From: Nitriliruptoraceae bacterium
Lineage (GTDB): Bacteria > Actinomycetota > Nitriliruptoria > Nitriliruptorales > Nitriliruptoraceae
Direction: 5' to 3'
Length of the DNA stretch: 12,306 bases
NCBI GenBank assembly: GCA_007117945.1
Contig: SKTN01000431.1
Span: 1-12,306 of the forward strand
The translations under genes and the position numbers were made by a program. Shown here piece after piece: positions 1 through 5,624 of this stretch (the first letter of the stretch is position 1; each line of letters starts with the position of its first letter). The notes under the pieces were generated by a model. It was not told where the DNA came from, searched no databases, and worked only from the letters and a program-made list of their open reading frames with translations.

Positions 1-201
1 CTGACGGGCCTGGCCGCCACGGGGAGCTTCACCGCGCAGCAGGCGGCCGTGGGGCTGGCCCTGGCGCTGGTCCTGCTCCTCGGGCTGCTGGTGGGCCGCG
101 TGGTCGTGCGCCGCGTGGCGGCTGAGCGGATCCGCACCGCGATCCTGGCGTGGGCCGGCATCGGCGGGGCCGCGGCGCTGGTGCGGGCGATCCTCGGCTG
201 A
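1..201 (+). CDS. C-terminal end of a membrane transporter, probably TauE/SafE (sulfite exporter-like) family; 5' end outside the window
   Basis: Only the last 66 residues are present, in frame 1 from the first base, with a TGA stop at 199-201. They form two hydrophobic segments: an Ala/Leu/Val/Gly-rich helix (about residues 16-36), then a short positively charged loop (RRVAAERIR), then a second Ala/Gly/Leu-rich helix ending in LVRAILG. This order of helix, Gly-rich turn, Arg-rich loop with an RIR-type motif, and final helix resembles the end of TauE/SafE-family proteins. Those are about 250-residue inner-membrane exporters or importers of sulfite, sulfoacetate or other organosulfur anions. 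The family call rests on a short fragment and could be wrong; any polytopic permease could end similarly. A strong hairpin lies 25 bases after the stop, so this gene probably ends its transcription unit. Confidence 0.55.
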   Translation: MTGLAATGSFTAQQAAVGLALALVLLLGLLVGRVVVRRVAAERIRTAILAWAGIGGAAALVRAILG

Positions 202-225
202 GCCCGGGCTACCGGCACACGCGAG

Positions 226-262
226 GACGCCCCGGGGTCCGTTGCCGGACGTCCGGGGCGTC
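226..262 (+). terminator. Hairpin terminator after the transporter gene
   Basis: Bases 226-235 (GACGCCCCGG) pair perfectly with 253-262, with one more G-T wobble at 236/252. After a single bulged G at 251, an inner 5-bp stem (237-241 with 246-250) closes on a TTGC loop. That gives 16 pairs in total. It starts 25 bases after the transporter stop. No T tract follows, which is common for actinobacterial terminators. No gene is close downstream on either strand, so termination of the upstream gene is the simplest role. Confidence 0.75.
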
Positions 263-914
263 GCTGCGTGTCCCGCGTTCCTCTCGGTGCGGGACCGGCT
301 CCCCGCCCCGGTTCGCCCCGTCCCCGAAGGGCCGGAAGCGGTGGGGCGGTGACCACCCGATCGCTCGGGCGGCGGGTCGGACCTCGCGGCCAGACCCGGC
401 CGTCGGTGGCTGGTGCACCGTGTCCGAGCACGGCATCCTCTGCCACCTCGGTGTCCGACGTGTGCCCGCCTCGCGGCGACCATCCGTGCGGTGACACCGT
501 CGCGGTCATCGGGACCACGTGGGCCCCTCCGTCGGCCGCCGCACCGCGCACCGTTCCCACCCTGAGGCGGTCCCGGCGTCCGGGCCACGACCCGTGCCTC
601 CTCGCGGAGGCCCGTCCCGCTGAGACGTCCCGCTGCGTCGGAGCGTCCCTCCAGCTCGGGCGGTGCAGCGCCCGGACCGGGTGACGGTCGGCCTCACGAC
701 CTCCCGCCCGGTGGCCTTCCCCTCGCGGGGTCGTCCCGTCGCGGTTCCGGCACGTTCCCGGGGTCCGCGGCGGTGGGCCGGAGCCCGCCACCTGCACCTG
801 GCAACCCCTGCACGAGGTTCCCGGGTGGTCGGCCGGGGATCCGCAGTCCGTTCCCGGCCGGCAAGCCGCACGTTACGCCGCCGTTGCCCGGCGTGTCCAG
901 GGTGCAGGGCCAGT

Positions 915-964
915 TCACAGGAAGGTCACAGGATCTCCACCGCTCGTCCCCAGGCTGTCCCCAG
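915..964 (+). repeat. Two pairs of short direct repeats, each with an 11-bp period
   Basis: TCACAGG occurs at 915-921 and 926-932. GTCCCCAG occurs at 946-953 and 957-964. Both pairs have an 11-base period, about one helical turn, so the units face the same side of the helix. Each unit is a loose match to the end of the DnaA-box consensus TTGTCCACAG, and a perfect box lies 43 bases downstream on the other strand. They sit 130-180 bases upstream of the ATPase gene start. They look like binding sites for a protein; which protein is unknown. Confidence 0.45.
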
Positions 965-1006
965 AACCTGCTCCGCTGTGCGCGCACCCGGACTGCAGTG
1001 GCGCGC

Positions 1007-1015
1007 TGTGGACAA
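1007..1015 (-). promoter_or_regulatory. Perfect actinobacterial DnaA box (TTGTCCACA on the minus strand)
   Basis: The plus strand reads TGTGGACAA; its complement is the high-affinity DnaA box consensus of high-GC actinobacteria. A single 9-mer can occur by chance about once per 130 kb per strand in random DNA, and less often in GC-rich DNA, so it stands out. There is no dnaA, dnaN, recF, parB or AT-rich unwinding element in the window, so this is not evidence of oriC. A DnaA-regulated promoter is one possible meaning. Confidence 0.4.
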
Positions 1016-1059
1016 CGCCGGCCGCGCTGCACCTGCCACCCCGAACCGGGGTCGCGCAC

Positions 1060-1065
1060 TAGCAT
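1060..1065 (+). promoter_or_regulatory. Putative -10 element TAGCAT for the ATPase gene
   Basis: TAGCAT matches the actinobacterial TANNNT -10 pattern in an otherwise extremely GC-rich stretch and lies 28 bases before the chosen GTG start. Transcription would begin near 1072, leaving a leader of about 20 bases that includes the GAGGAG ribosome binding site. No convincing -35 was seen. Two similar TAGCNT hexamers precede other genes in this window (2296 and 5540), which supports the call. Confidence 0.5.
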
Positions 1066-1093
1066 CCGGGCGTCGCGAGCCGTGAGGAGCCGG

Positions 1094-2260
1094 GTGCCCA
1101 ACCCCTTCGACGACCTCACCATGGGTGGCGCGGCCCTGCCCGCGAGCGCGAACCCCTTCCGGCCCGGCATGGGGCGGATCCCGCCCGACTTCGGTGGTCG
1201 TGAGGACGCCCTGCTGCGGGCCCGCATCGTGGTCGAGCAGCTCACCGCCGGGGTCGCACCGGAGTTCGTCCTCTACCGCGGGGTCCGCGGGGTCGGCAAG
1301 ACCGCGCTGCTGGCCTACGTGCGGCAACGGGCACGGCAGCTGGGCCTGGCCACGATCCACGTCGAGGCCGACCGCGACGACACCGAGCTCATCCGTGCCA
1401 CCTCGGTGCTGTTGCGGGGCATCGGGGAGCTCGCGGCCCACGGTGGTGAGGGTGCCCTCGCGAGCCTGGCCGTGGCGCGGGACGGGCCCGACGGCCCGCG
1501 CCTGAAGGGCCCGGCCGACGCCGAGGCCTTCGAGGCCCTGGTCGGCGACCTCGGTGAGCTCGCCACCCGGCTGCGCCGTGGGGTCCTGCTCACCATCGAC
1601 GAGGTCCACGAGGCCGGTGACGTGCTGCTCGGGCCCCTGCTGCGGGCCGCACACCGGGCCGCCCAGGACGACGCGCCGCTGGGCGTGCTGCTCTCCGGTC
1701 TGCCCACGGCGGCGGAGAACCTGTTCGACGAGGGCCAGACCTACACCGAGCGCCTCGCCCGGGTCGACCTCGGCCTGCTGGGTGCCCCCGGCACCGCGGA
1801 GGCGATCCGGCGTCCCTTCGCCCGGGTCGGCGGCGTCGAGGTGGACGACGCCGTGGTGGAGGAGGTCCACGCCGCCTCGGGGGGCTACCCCTGGTTCGTG
1901 CAGCCGTGGGGTGAGGCGCTGTGGGACCTGGCCACCGACCCGGGGCGTATCGAGCTGCCCGTGGCCCGGGCGGCGGGGGCACGGGTGCGGGTGCGGGTGG
2001 ACGACTTCTACGCCACGCGGTGGCGACGGGTGCCCTCGGGGAGGGCCCAGCTGCTGGTCCAGGCGCTCGCGGAGCAGGGGGGTGATGCGGCCATGGGCGA
2101 TCTGCTCGAGGTGGTGGACATCACCCACCAGGCGGCGTCGCCGGCGCGGCGGGCCCTGCTCGACCTCGGGATCTGCTGGGCGCCGGGACGCGGCCGCCTC
2201 GCCTTCAGCGTGCCCGGTTTCGAGCGCTGGGTGCTGTCCACGCGACCGGTCGAGGCGTGA
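1094..2260 (+). CDS. AAA+ ATP-binding protein (Orc1/Cdc6-like or STAND-type ATPase domain)
   Basis: This is a 388-residue P-loop ATPase. The Walker A motif is GVRGVGKT at residues 63-70 (K69, T70) and Walker B is VLLTIDE at 164-170 (D169, E170). SGLP at 201-204 is at the usual sensor-1 position. The motif SGGYPWFVQPWG (262-273) is typical of the lid region of this ATPase family, and the last 80 residues look like a winged-helix domain. There are no membrane segments or signal peptide, so it is cytoplasmic. The GTG at 1094 is chosen because GAGGAG (1084-1089) precedes it by four bases; in-frame GTG 1082 and ATG 1121 are alternatives. It probably heads its own transcript, with a new promoter before the next gene. 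Family members use ATP hydrolysis to remodel partner proteins or sense signals; the partner here is unknown. Confidence 0.85.
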   Translation: MPNPFDDLTMGGAALPASANPFRPGMGRIPPDFGGREDALLRARIVVEQLTAGVAPEFVLYRGVRGVGKTALLAYVRQRARQLGLATIHVEADRDDTELIRATSVLLRGIGELAAHGGEGALASLAVARDGPDGPRLKGPADAEAFEALVGDLGELATRLRRGVLLTIDEVHEAGDVLLGPLLRAAHRAAQDDAPLGVLLSGLPTAAENLFDEGQTYTERLARVDLGLLGAPGTAEAIRRPFARVGGVEVDDAVVEEVHAASGGYPWFVQPWGEALWDLATDPGRIELPVARAAGARVRVRVDDFYATRWRRVPSGRAQLLVQALAEQGGDAAMGDLLEVVDITHQAASPARRALLDLGICWAPGRGRLAFSVPGFERWVLSTRPVEA

Positions 2261-2295
2261 GCGGGGTCGCGCTCCGCGGCCGGTGCGGGCCTTAC

Positions 2296-2301
2296 TAGCC
2301 T
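2296..2301 (+). promoter_or_regulatory. Putative -10 element TAGCCT driving a leaderless transcript
   Basis: TAGCCT lies in the 48-base gap after the ATPase gene, and only 7 bases separate its end from the ATG at 2309. Transcription would then start at or within a base or two of the ATG. No Shine-Dalgarno sequence precedes that ATG. Both facts fit a leaderless mRNA, which is common in actinobacteria. No clear -35 is visible. Confidence 0.5.
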
Positions 2302-2308
2302 GAGCGCG

Positions 2309-2653
2309 ATGGATGCGATCCCCCCGCCCCGGTTCGAGGAGCTCGTCGGTGCAGCGCTGGACGCGGTACCCGAGGAGCTGTGGGCGCGGTTCGACAACGT
2401 GGTGGTGCTGGTGGAGGACGCCCACGAGGACGAGCCCGACCTGCTCGGCATCTACGAGGGCATCCCCCTCACCGAACGCGAGGAGTACAGCGGTGAGGTC
2501 CCCGATGTGATCCGTATCTTCCGGCTGCCCCTGTGCGCCATCGCCGAGGACGACGACCACCTCGTGGACGAGGTCTACGTCACCGTGGTCCACGAGTTCG
2601 CCCACCACCTCGGCATCGACGACGACCGGCTCCACGAGCTCGGGTGGGCCTGA
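2309..2653 (+). CDS. Small zinc metallopeptidase family protein (zincin-like, minimal HExxH type)
   Basis: This 114-residue protein has a zinc-binding HEFAHHLGI motif at 95-103: ligands H95 and H99, catalytic-type E96. A conserved LG follows nine residues later (111-112), the HExxHxxG...LG pattern of the short bacterial metallopeptidase family formerly called DUF1025. The N-terminal half (FEELVGAALDAVPEEL, then VVVLVEDAHEDEPDLLGIYEG) also matches that family, whose members are typically 110-130 residues. They have no signal peptide, are presumed cytoplasmic, and have no well-established substrate. The ATG start has no ribosome binding site and sits immediately after a TAGCCT -10, which suggests leaderless translation. 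It is 44 bases upstream of mgsA and may be co-transcribed with it, but no functional link is known. Confidence 0.85.
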   Translation: MDAIPPPRFEELVGAALDAVPEELWARFDNVVVLVEDAHEDEPDLLGIYEGIPLTEREEYSGEVPDVIRIFRLPLCAIAEDDDHLVDEVYVTVVHEFAHHLGIDDDRLHELGWA

Positions 2654-2697
2654 CCGGCCCAGGGCACCCCCATCCCAGGACAGCGAGGAGACCCGCG

Positions 2698-3156
2698 ATG
2701 ACCACCGTGCCGCGGCCGGAGCGCACCATCGCCCTGGTCGCCCATGATGCGCGCAAGCCGGACCTGCTGGCCTGGGCACGCCACAACCGCGAGGTGCTCG
2801 CGGGCCACCGGCTGGTGGCCACCGGGACCACGGGGGAGCTGCTCGCCGAGGAGCTCGGCCTCGCGGTGATCCGGCTGGAGAGCGGCCCGCTGGGCGGCGA
2901 CATGCAGCTCGGTGCGATGATCACCGAGGCCAGCGTGGACGTGCTGATCTTCCTGTGGGATCCGCTGTCGGCGCAACCCCACGAGCCCGACGTGCGGGCA
3001 CTGCTGCGGGTCGCGACCCTGTGGAACGTGCCCGTCGCGAGCAACCGGGCCACCGCCGACCTGCTGGTCACCTCGCCGCTGCTCACCGATCCCGCCTACG
3101 TGCGGGAGGTCCCCGACCACGCGACCCACCGCCAGCGCCTGCACCAGGCGACCTGA
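2698..3156 (+). CDS. mgsA: Methylglyoxal synthase
   Basis: MgsA converts dihydroxyacetone phosphate to methylglyoxal plus phosphate. It is a glycolytic bypass that frees phosphate and is normally inhibited by it. The 152 residues equal the length of the E. coli enzyme, and active-site motifs align with a constant offset of three: HD at 16-17, the phosphate-binding SGPLGGDMQ at 62-70 with D68 (the catalytic Asp71 of E. coli), D88 in FLWDPL, and PHEPDVRAL at 94-102 with H95 and D98. All residues known to matter are intact, so it should be active as the usual homohexamer in the cytoplasm. The ATG at 2698 has GAGGAG seven bases upstream. The phosphofructokinase gene starts 71 bases downstream on the same strand. 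DHAP is a product of the PFK-aldolase steps, so joint control of the upper glycolytic branch is plausible. Confidence 0.95.
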   Translation: MTTVPRPERTIALVAHDARKPDLLAWARHNREVLAGHRLVATGTTGELLAEELGLAVIRLESGPLGGDMQLGAMITEASVDVLIFLWDPLSAQPHEPDVRALLRVATLWNVPVASNRATADLLVTSPLLTDPAYVREVPDHATHRQRLHQAT

Positions 3157-3227
3157 CGGCCGGCCCCGCCCGGGGCGTCCCGCAACCGACCTGCCCCCGC
3201 CCGACCGAACCGATCCGGAGGACCCCG

Positions 3228-5486
3228 GTGACCGACGCTGACCACAACCCCTCCACCCGTCCCGACTGCCTCGGTGTCCTGACCAGCGGCGGGGACGCCG
3301 CCGGGATGAACGCGGCGGTGCGGGCCGTGGTGCGCACCGCGCTGTCCCTGGACATCCAGCCCTACCTGATCCATGAGGGCTACGTCGGCATGGTCAACGG
3401 CGGCGAGGCGATCGTGAAGGCCGGATCCGCCGACGTCGGCGGCATCCTGCACCAGGGCGGCACCTCCATCGGCACCGCGCGCAGCGAGGAGTTCCGCACC
3501 CGGGACGGCCGTCGGACGGCGGCCTACAACCTCGTGACCCGCGACATCACCGCCCTGGTGGTCATCGGCGGGGACGGCTCGCTGACCGGTGCGAACCTGC
3601 TGTCCAGCGAGTGGCCACAGCTGCTGGCCGAGCTCGTGGAGGCCGGGCAGCTCGAGCAGGAGGAGGCCGACCGCCACCCCGTCCTGCAGTTGGTGGGCAT
3701 CGTCGGCTCGATCGACAACGACATGTTCGGCACCGACATGACCGTCGGCACCGACTCGGCGCTGCACCGCATCACCGAGGCGCTCGACGCCCTGCACTCC
3801 ACGGCCTCCAGCCACCAGCGCTCCTTCGTGATCGAGGTGATGGGACGCAACTGCGGCTACCTGGCCCTGATGTCCGCCCTGGCCACGGGGGCGCAGTGGG
3901 TGTTCATCCCCGAGCGCCCGCCCCAGACCGCCAGCTGGGAGGAGACGCTGCGCCGCACCGTGTCCAAGGGACGCGAGCACGGCCGCCGCCAGAACATCGT
4001 CGTCGTGGCCGAGGGCGCCCGCGACCGTTACGGGGTGTCGATCACCTCCGAGCGGGTCCGTGACATCCTCGCCGAGGGCCTGGGCGAGGACACCCGGGTG
4101 ACGATCCTCGGGCACGTCCAGCGCGGGGGATCACCCAGCGCCTTCGACCGGGTGCTGGCGTCGCGGTGCGGGTACCACGCCGTCCACGAGCTGGCCGCCG
4201 GACGGGCCGCCGAGGAGGCGCAGCTCGTCGGGATCCGCGAGAACCGGATCGTCACCTCGCCCCTGATGGACGCCGTGGAGCGCACCCGCTCGGTGGCCGG
4301 GCTGCTCAAGGAGAAGCGCTACGACGAGGCGATGCAGCTCAGGGGCTCCGGCTTCGTGGAGGCCTACGAGACGATGCGCACCCTGGTGCGTGGTCGACCG
4401 CGCACGCCCAGGGATGGTGCCGAGCCCCGGCGCATCGCGATCGTCCACGGCGGCGGGCTGGCGCCGGGGATGAACACCGGGGTGCGCGCCTCGGTGCGCT
4501 ACATCCTCGATCAGGGTCACATCCCCCTGGCGGTCAAGGGTGGCTTCCCGGGGCTGCGCGACGGTGAGGTGGAGGAGCTCAACTGGATGTCGGTCCACGG
4601 CTGGGTGTCCCACGGGGGGGCGGAGCTCGGCACGAAGCGGTTCACGCCCGGCCCCGACGACCTGCCGCGCATCGCCCAGACGATCACCGAGCAGCGCATC
4701 GACGGGCTGCTGATGCTCGGGACCTTCGACGGCTACGTGGCCGCCGAGGCGCTCCATCAGGGGCGTGAGCACCACCCCGAGCTCGACATCCCCATCGTGT
4801 GCCTGCCGATGACCATCTCCAACGACATCCCCGCCACGGAGTTCACCATCGGCGCGGACACCGCGCTGAACGCCATCACCGAGGACGTGGACAAGATCAA
4901 GCAGTCCGCCGTGGCCTCGACCCGGGTGTTCGTCGTCGAGGTGATGGGCAAGGAGTCCGGCTACCTCGCCCTGGCCGGAGGCCTGGCAACGGGCGCGGAG
5001 TTCGTCTACACGCCCGAGGAGGGGATCACCCTCGACCGGCTCAAGGACGACGTCGAGCGGCTCACGGAGCGCTTCCGGGGCGGGCAGCGGCTCGGGGTGA
5101 TCATCCGCGGTGAGGGCGCCGACGACGTGTACACCACCCCCTTCCTGTGGGCGCTGTTCGAGAAGGAGGGGGGCGGGCTGTTCGACGTCCGCCAGTCCAT
5201 CCTCGGCCACGTCCAGCAGGGCGGCGACCCGAGCCCCTTCGACCGCATCCAGGCCACGCGCTTCGCCGTGCGGTGCGTGGACCACATGCTGGCCACCCTC
5301 GACAGCGATGCGCCGGAGAGCGCGATGTGCGGTCTGCTCCAGGGCCGGATCACGTTCACCCCCCTGGCACGCTTCCGCGAGCTGCTCGATCCCGGTGGCG
5401 CCCGCCGGCCCGCCGAGCAGGCCTGGTACGACCACCTGCGGCCCATCGCCACCACCATGTCCGGCCTGGACCGCGGCCAGCTGTGA
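3228..5486 (+). CDS. pfkA: 6-phosphofructokinase, duplicated two-domain eukaryotic-type, ATP-dependent
   Basis: PFK phosphorylates fructose 6-phosphate with ATP in glycolysis. At 752 residues this protein is about twice the usual bacterial length (about 320) and contains two PFK domains. The N-half (about 14-385) has SGGDAAGMN (20-28), GGDGS (114-118), GSIDND (160-165, catalytic D163), SSHQR (194-198), EVMGR (203-207), AEG (261-263) and GHVQRGG (295-301). The Gly in GGDGS and G160 indicate ATP rather than pyrophosphate as donor. The C-half (about 402-752) keeps GMN (414-416), EVMGK and GHVQQGG (660-666), but TIDND is TISND, with S531 in place of the base, and GGDGS is GTFDGY. Eukaryotic PFKs show the same loss, and there the C-half is allosteric. 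The start is GTG 3228, with GGAGG (3217-3221) six bases upstream; the frame is open further upstream but without homology. It follows mgsA by 71 bases. Confidence 0.93.
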   Translation: MTDADHNPSTRPDCLGVLTSGGDAAGMNAAVRAVVRTALSLDIQPYLIHEGYVGMVNGGEAIVKAGSADVGGILHQGGTSIGTARSEEFRTRDGRRTAAYNLVTRDITALVVIGGDGSLTGANLLSSEWPQLLAELVEAGQLEQEEADRHPVLQLVGIVGSIDNDMFGTDMTVGTDSALHRITEALDALHSTASSHQRSFVIEVMGRNCGYLALMSALATGAQWVFIPERPPQTASWEETLRRTVSKGREHGRRQNIVVVAEGARDRYGVSITSERVRDILAEGLGEDTRVTILGHVQRGGSPSAFDRVLASRCGYHAVHELAAGRAAEEAQLVGIRENRIVTSPLMDAVERTRSVAGLLKEKRYDEAMQLRGSGFVEAYETMRTLVRGRPRTPRDGAEPRRIAIVHGGGLAPGMNTGVRASVRYILDQGHIPLAVKGGFPGLRDGEVEELNWMSVHGWVSHGGAELGTKRFTPGPDDLPRIAQTITEQRIDGLLMLGTFDGYVAAEALHQGREHHPELDIPIVCLPMTISNDIPATEFTIGADTALNAITEDVDKIKQSAVASTRVFVVEVMGKESGYLALAGGLATGAEFVYTPEEGITLDRLKDDVERLTERFRGGQRLGVIIRGEGADDVYTTPFLWALFEKEGGGLFDVRQSILGHVQQGGDPSPFDRIQATRFAVRCVDHMLATLDSDAPESAMCGLLQGRITFTPLARFRELLDPGGARRPAEQAWYDHLRPIATTMSGLDRGQL

Positions 5487-5503
5487 GCTGGGGGGTCGGA
5501 GCA

Positions 5504-5557
5504 GGTGGTCGTGGTTTCCGGCGTGTGGCCGCCATCACCTAGCGTGCGACGACCACC
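5504..5557. repeat. Perfect 9-bp inverted repeat flanking the lipoprotein promoter
   Basis: GGTGGTCGT at 5504-5512 is the exact reverse complement of 5549-5557, with 36 bases between. The putative -10 TAGCGT (5540-5545) lies inside, just before the right arm. The arms could be two operator half-sites around a promoter. Alternatively they could be the base of a long-loop hairpin ending the PFK transcript, though the loop is long for a terminator. Confidence 0.4.
5540..5545 (+). promoter_or_regulatory. Putative -10 element TAGCGT for the lipoprotein-macro-Smr genes
   Basis: TAGCGT is the third TAGCNT hexamer found in a gap before a gene in this window. Transcription would start near 5552 and give a leader of about 73 bases before the GTG at 5625. 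That leader contains a 12-bp direct repeat. No clear -35 was seen; TTTCCG at 5515-5520 is poorly spaced. Confidence 0.4.
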
Positions 5558-5560
5558 CGC

Positions 5561-5588
5561 GGCCCGGGTCGGACCTGGCCCGGGTCGG
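5561..5588 (+). repeat. 12-bp direct repeat in the lipoprotein leader
   Basis: GGCCCGGGTCGG occurs at 5561-5572 and again at 5577-5588, a period of 16 bases. The second copy contains GGGTC (5582-5586), which can pair with GACCC (5592-5596) in a small hairpin about 16 bases before the ribosome binding site. It may affect translation, or it may be chance in GC-rich DNA. Confidence 0.45.
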
Positions 5589-5624
5589 CGGTGACCCCCG
5601 GGACGGACGACGAGGAGGCCCCAC

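Larger units (their letters stand above)
263..1059. other. Gene-free stretch of about 800 bases
   Basis: Open frames exist here on both strands, but their translations are Arg/Pro/Gly/Ser-rich low-complexity products without recognisable motifs, and no frame shows the ordered codon use of the neighbouring genes. I looked for tRNA, tmRNA, RNase P and SRP RNA core motifs and found none. The left two thirds show only minor repetition, for example a 10-bp direct repeat CGTCCCGCTG at 613-622 and 626-635. The last 150 bases hold short phased repeats and a DnaA box, listed separately. A small RNA or a long regulatory leader could be present but is not visible by eye. Confidence 0.6.

Noticed and set aside
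1007..1015. Chromosomal replication origin
   Set aside because: There is one perfect DnaA box only, no AT-rich element, and no dnaA, dnaN, rpmH or parAB nearby. It is kept as a regulatory-site observation only.
773..1093. In-frame upstream extension of the ATPase frame
   Set aside because: The added residues are low-complexity and would run through the DnaA box and the -10. A ribosome binding site marks GTG 1094.
202..1093. Possible structural RNA (tRNA, tmRNA, RNase P, SRP) in the gene-free stretch
   Set aside because: None of the conserved core motifs of these RNAs was found on either strand by eye.
926..2779. A 617-codon open frame on the minus strand across the ATPase and metallopeptidase genes
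   Set aside because: It lies antisense to two genes with clear motifs (Walker A/B, HExxH). Its translation is His/Gly/Pro/Arg/Asp-rich without domains, the usual effect of GC-rich coding DNA on the opposite strand.
2955..3227. In-frame upstream extension of the PFK frame, overlapping mgsA
   Set aside because: The extension has no PFK homology and overlaps a gene with a complete active site. GGAGG directly precedes GTG 3228.
5477..5491. Small hairpin CCAGCT-GTG-AGCTGG spanning the PFK stop codon
   Set aside because: A 6-bp stem with a 3-base loop inside coding sequence is likely chance and not a convincing terminator.
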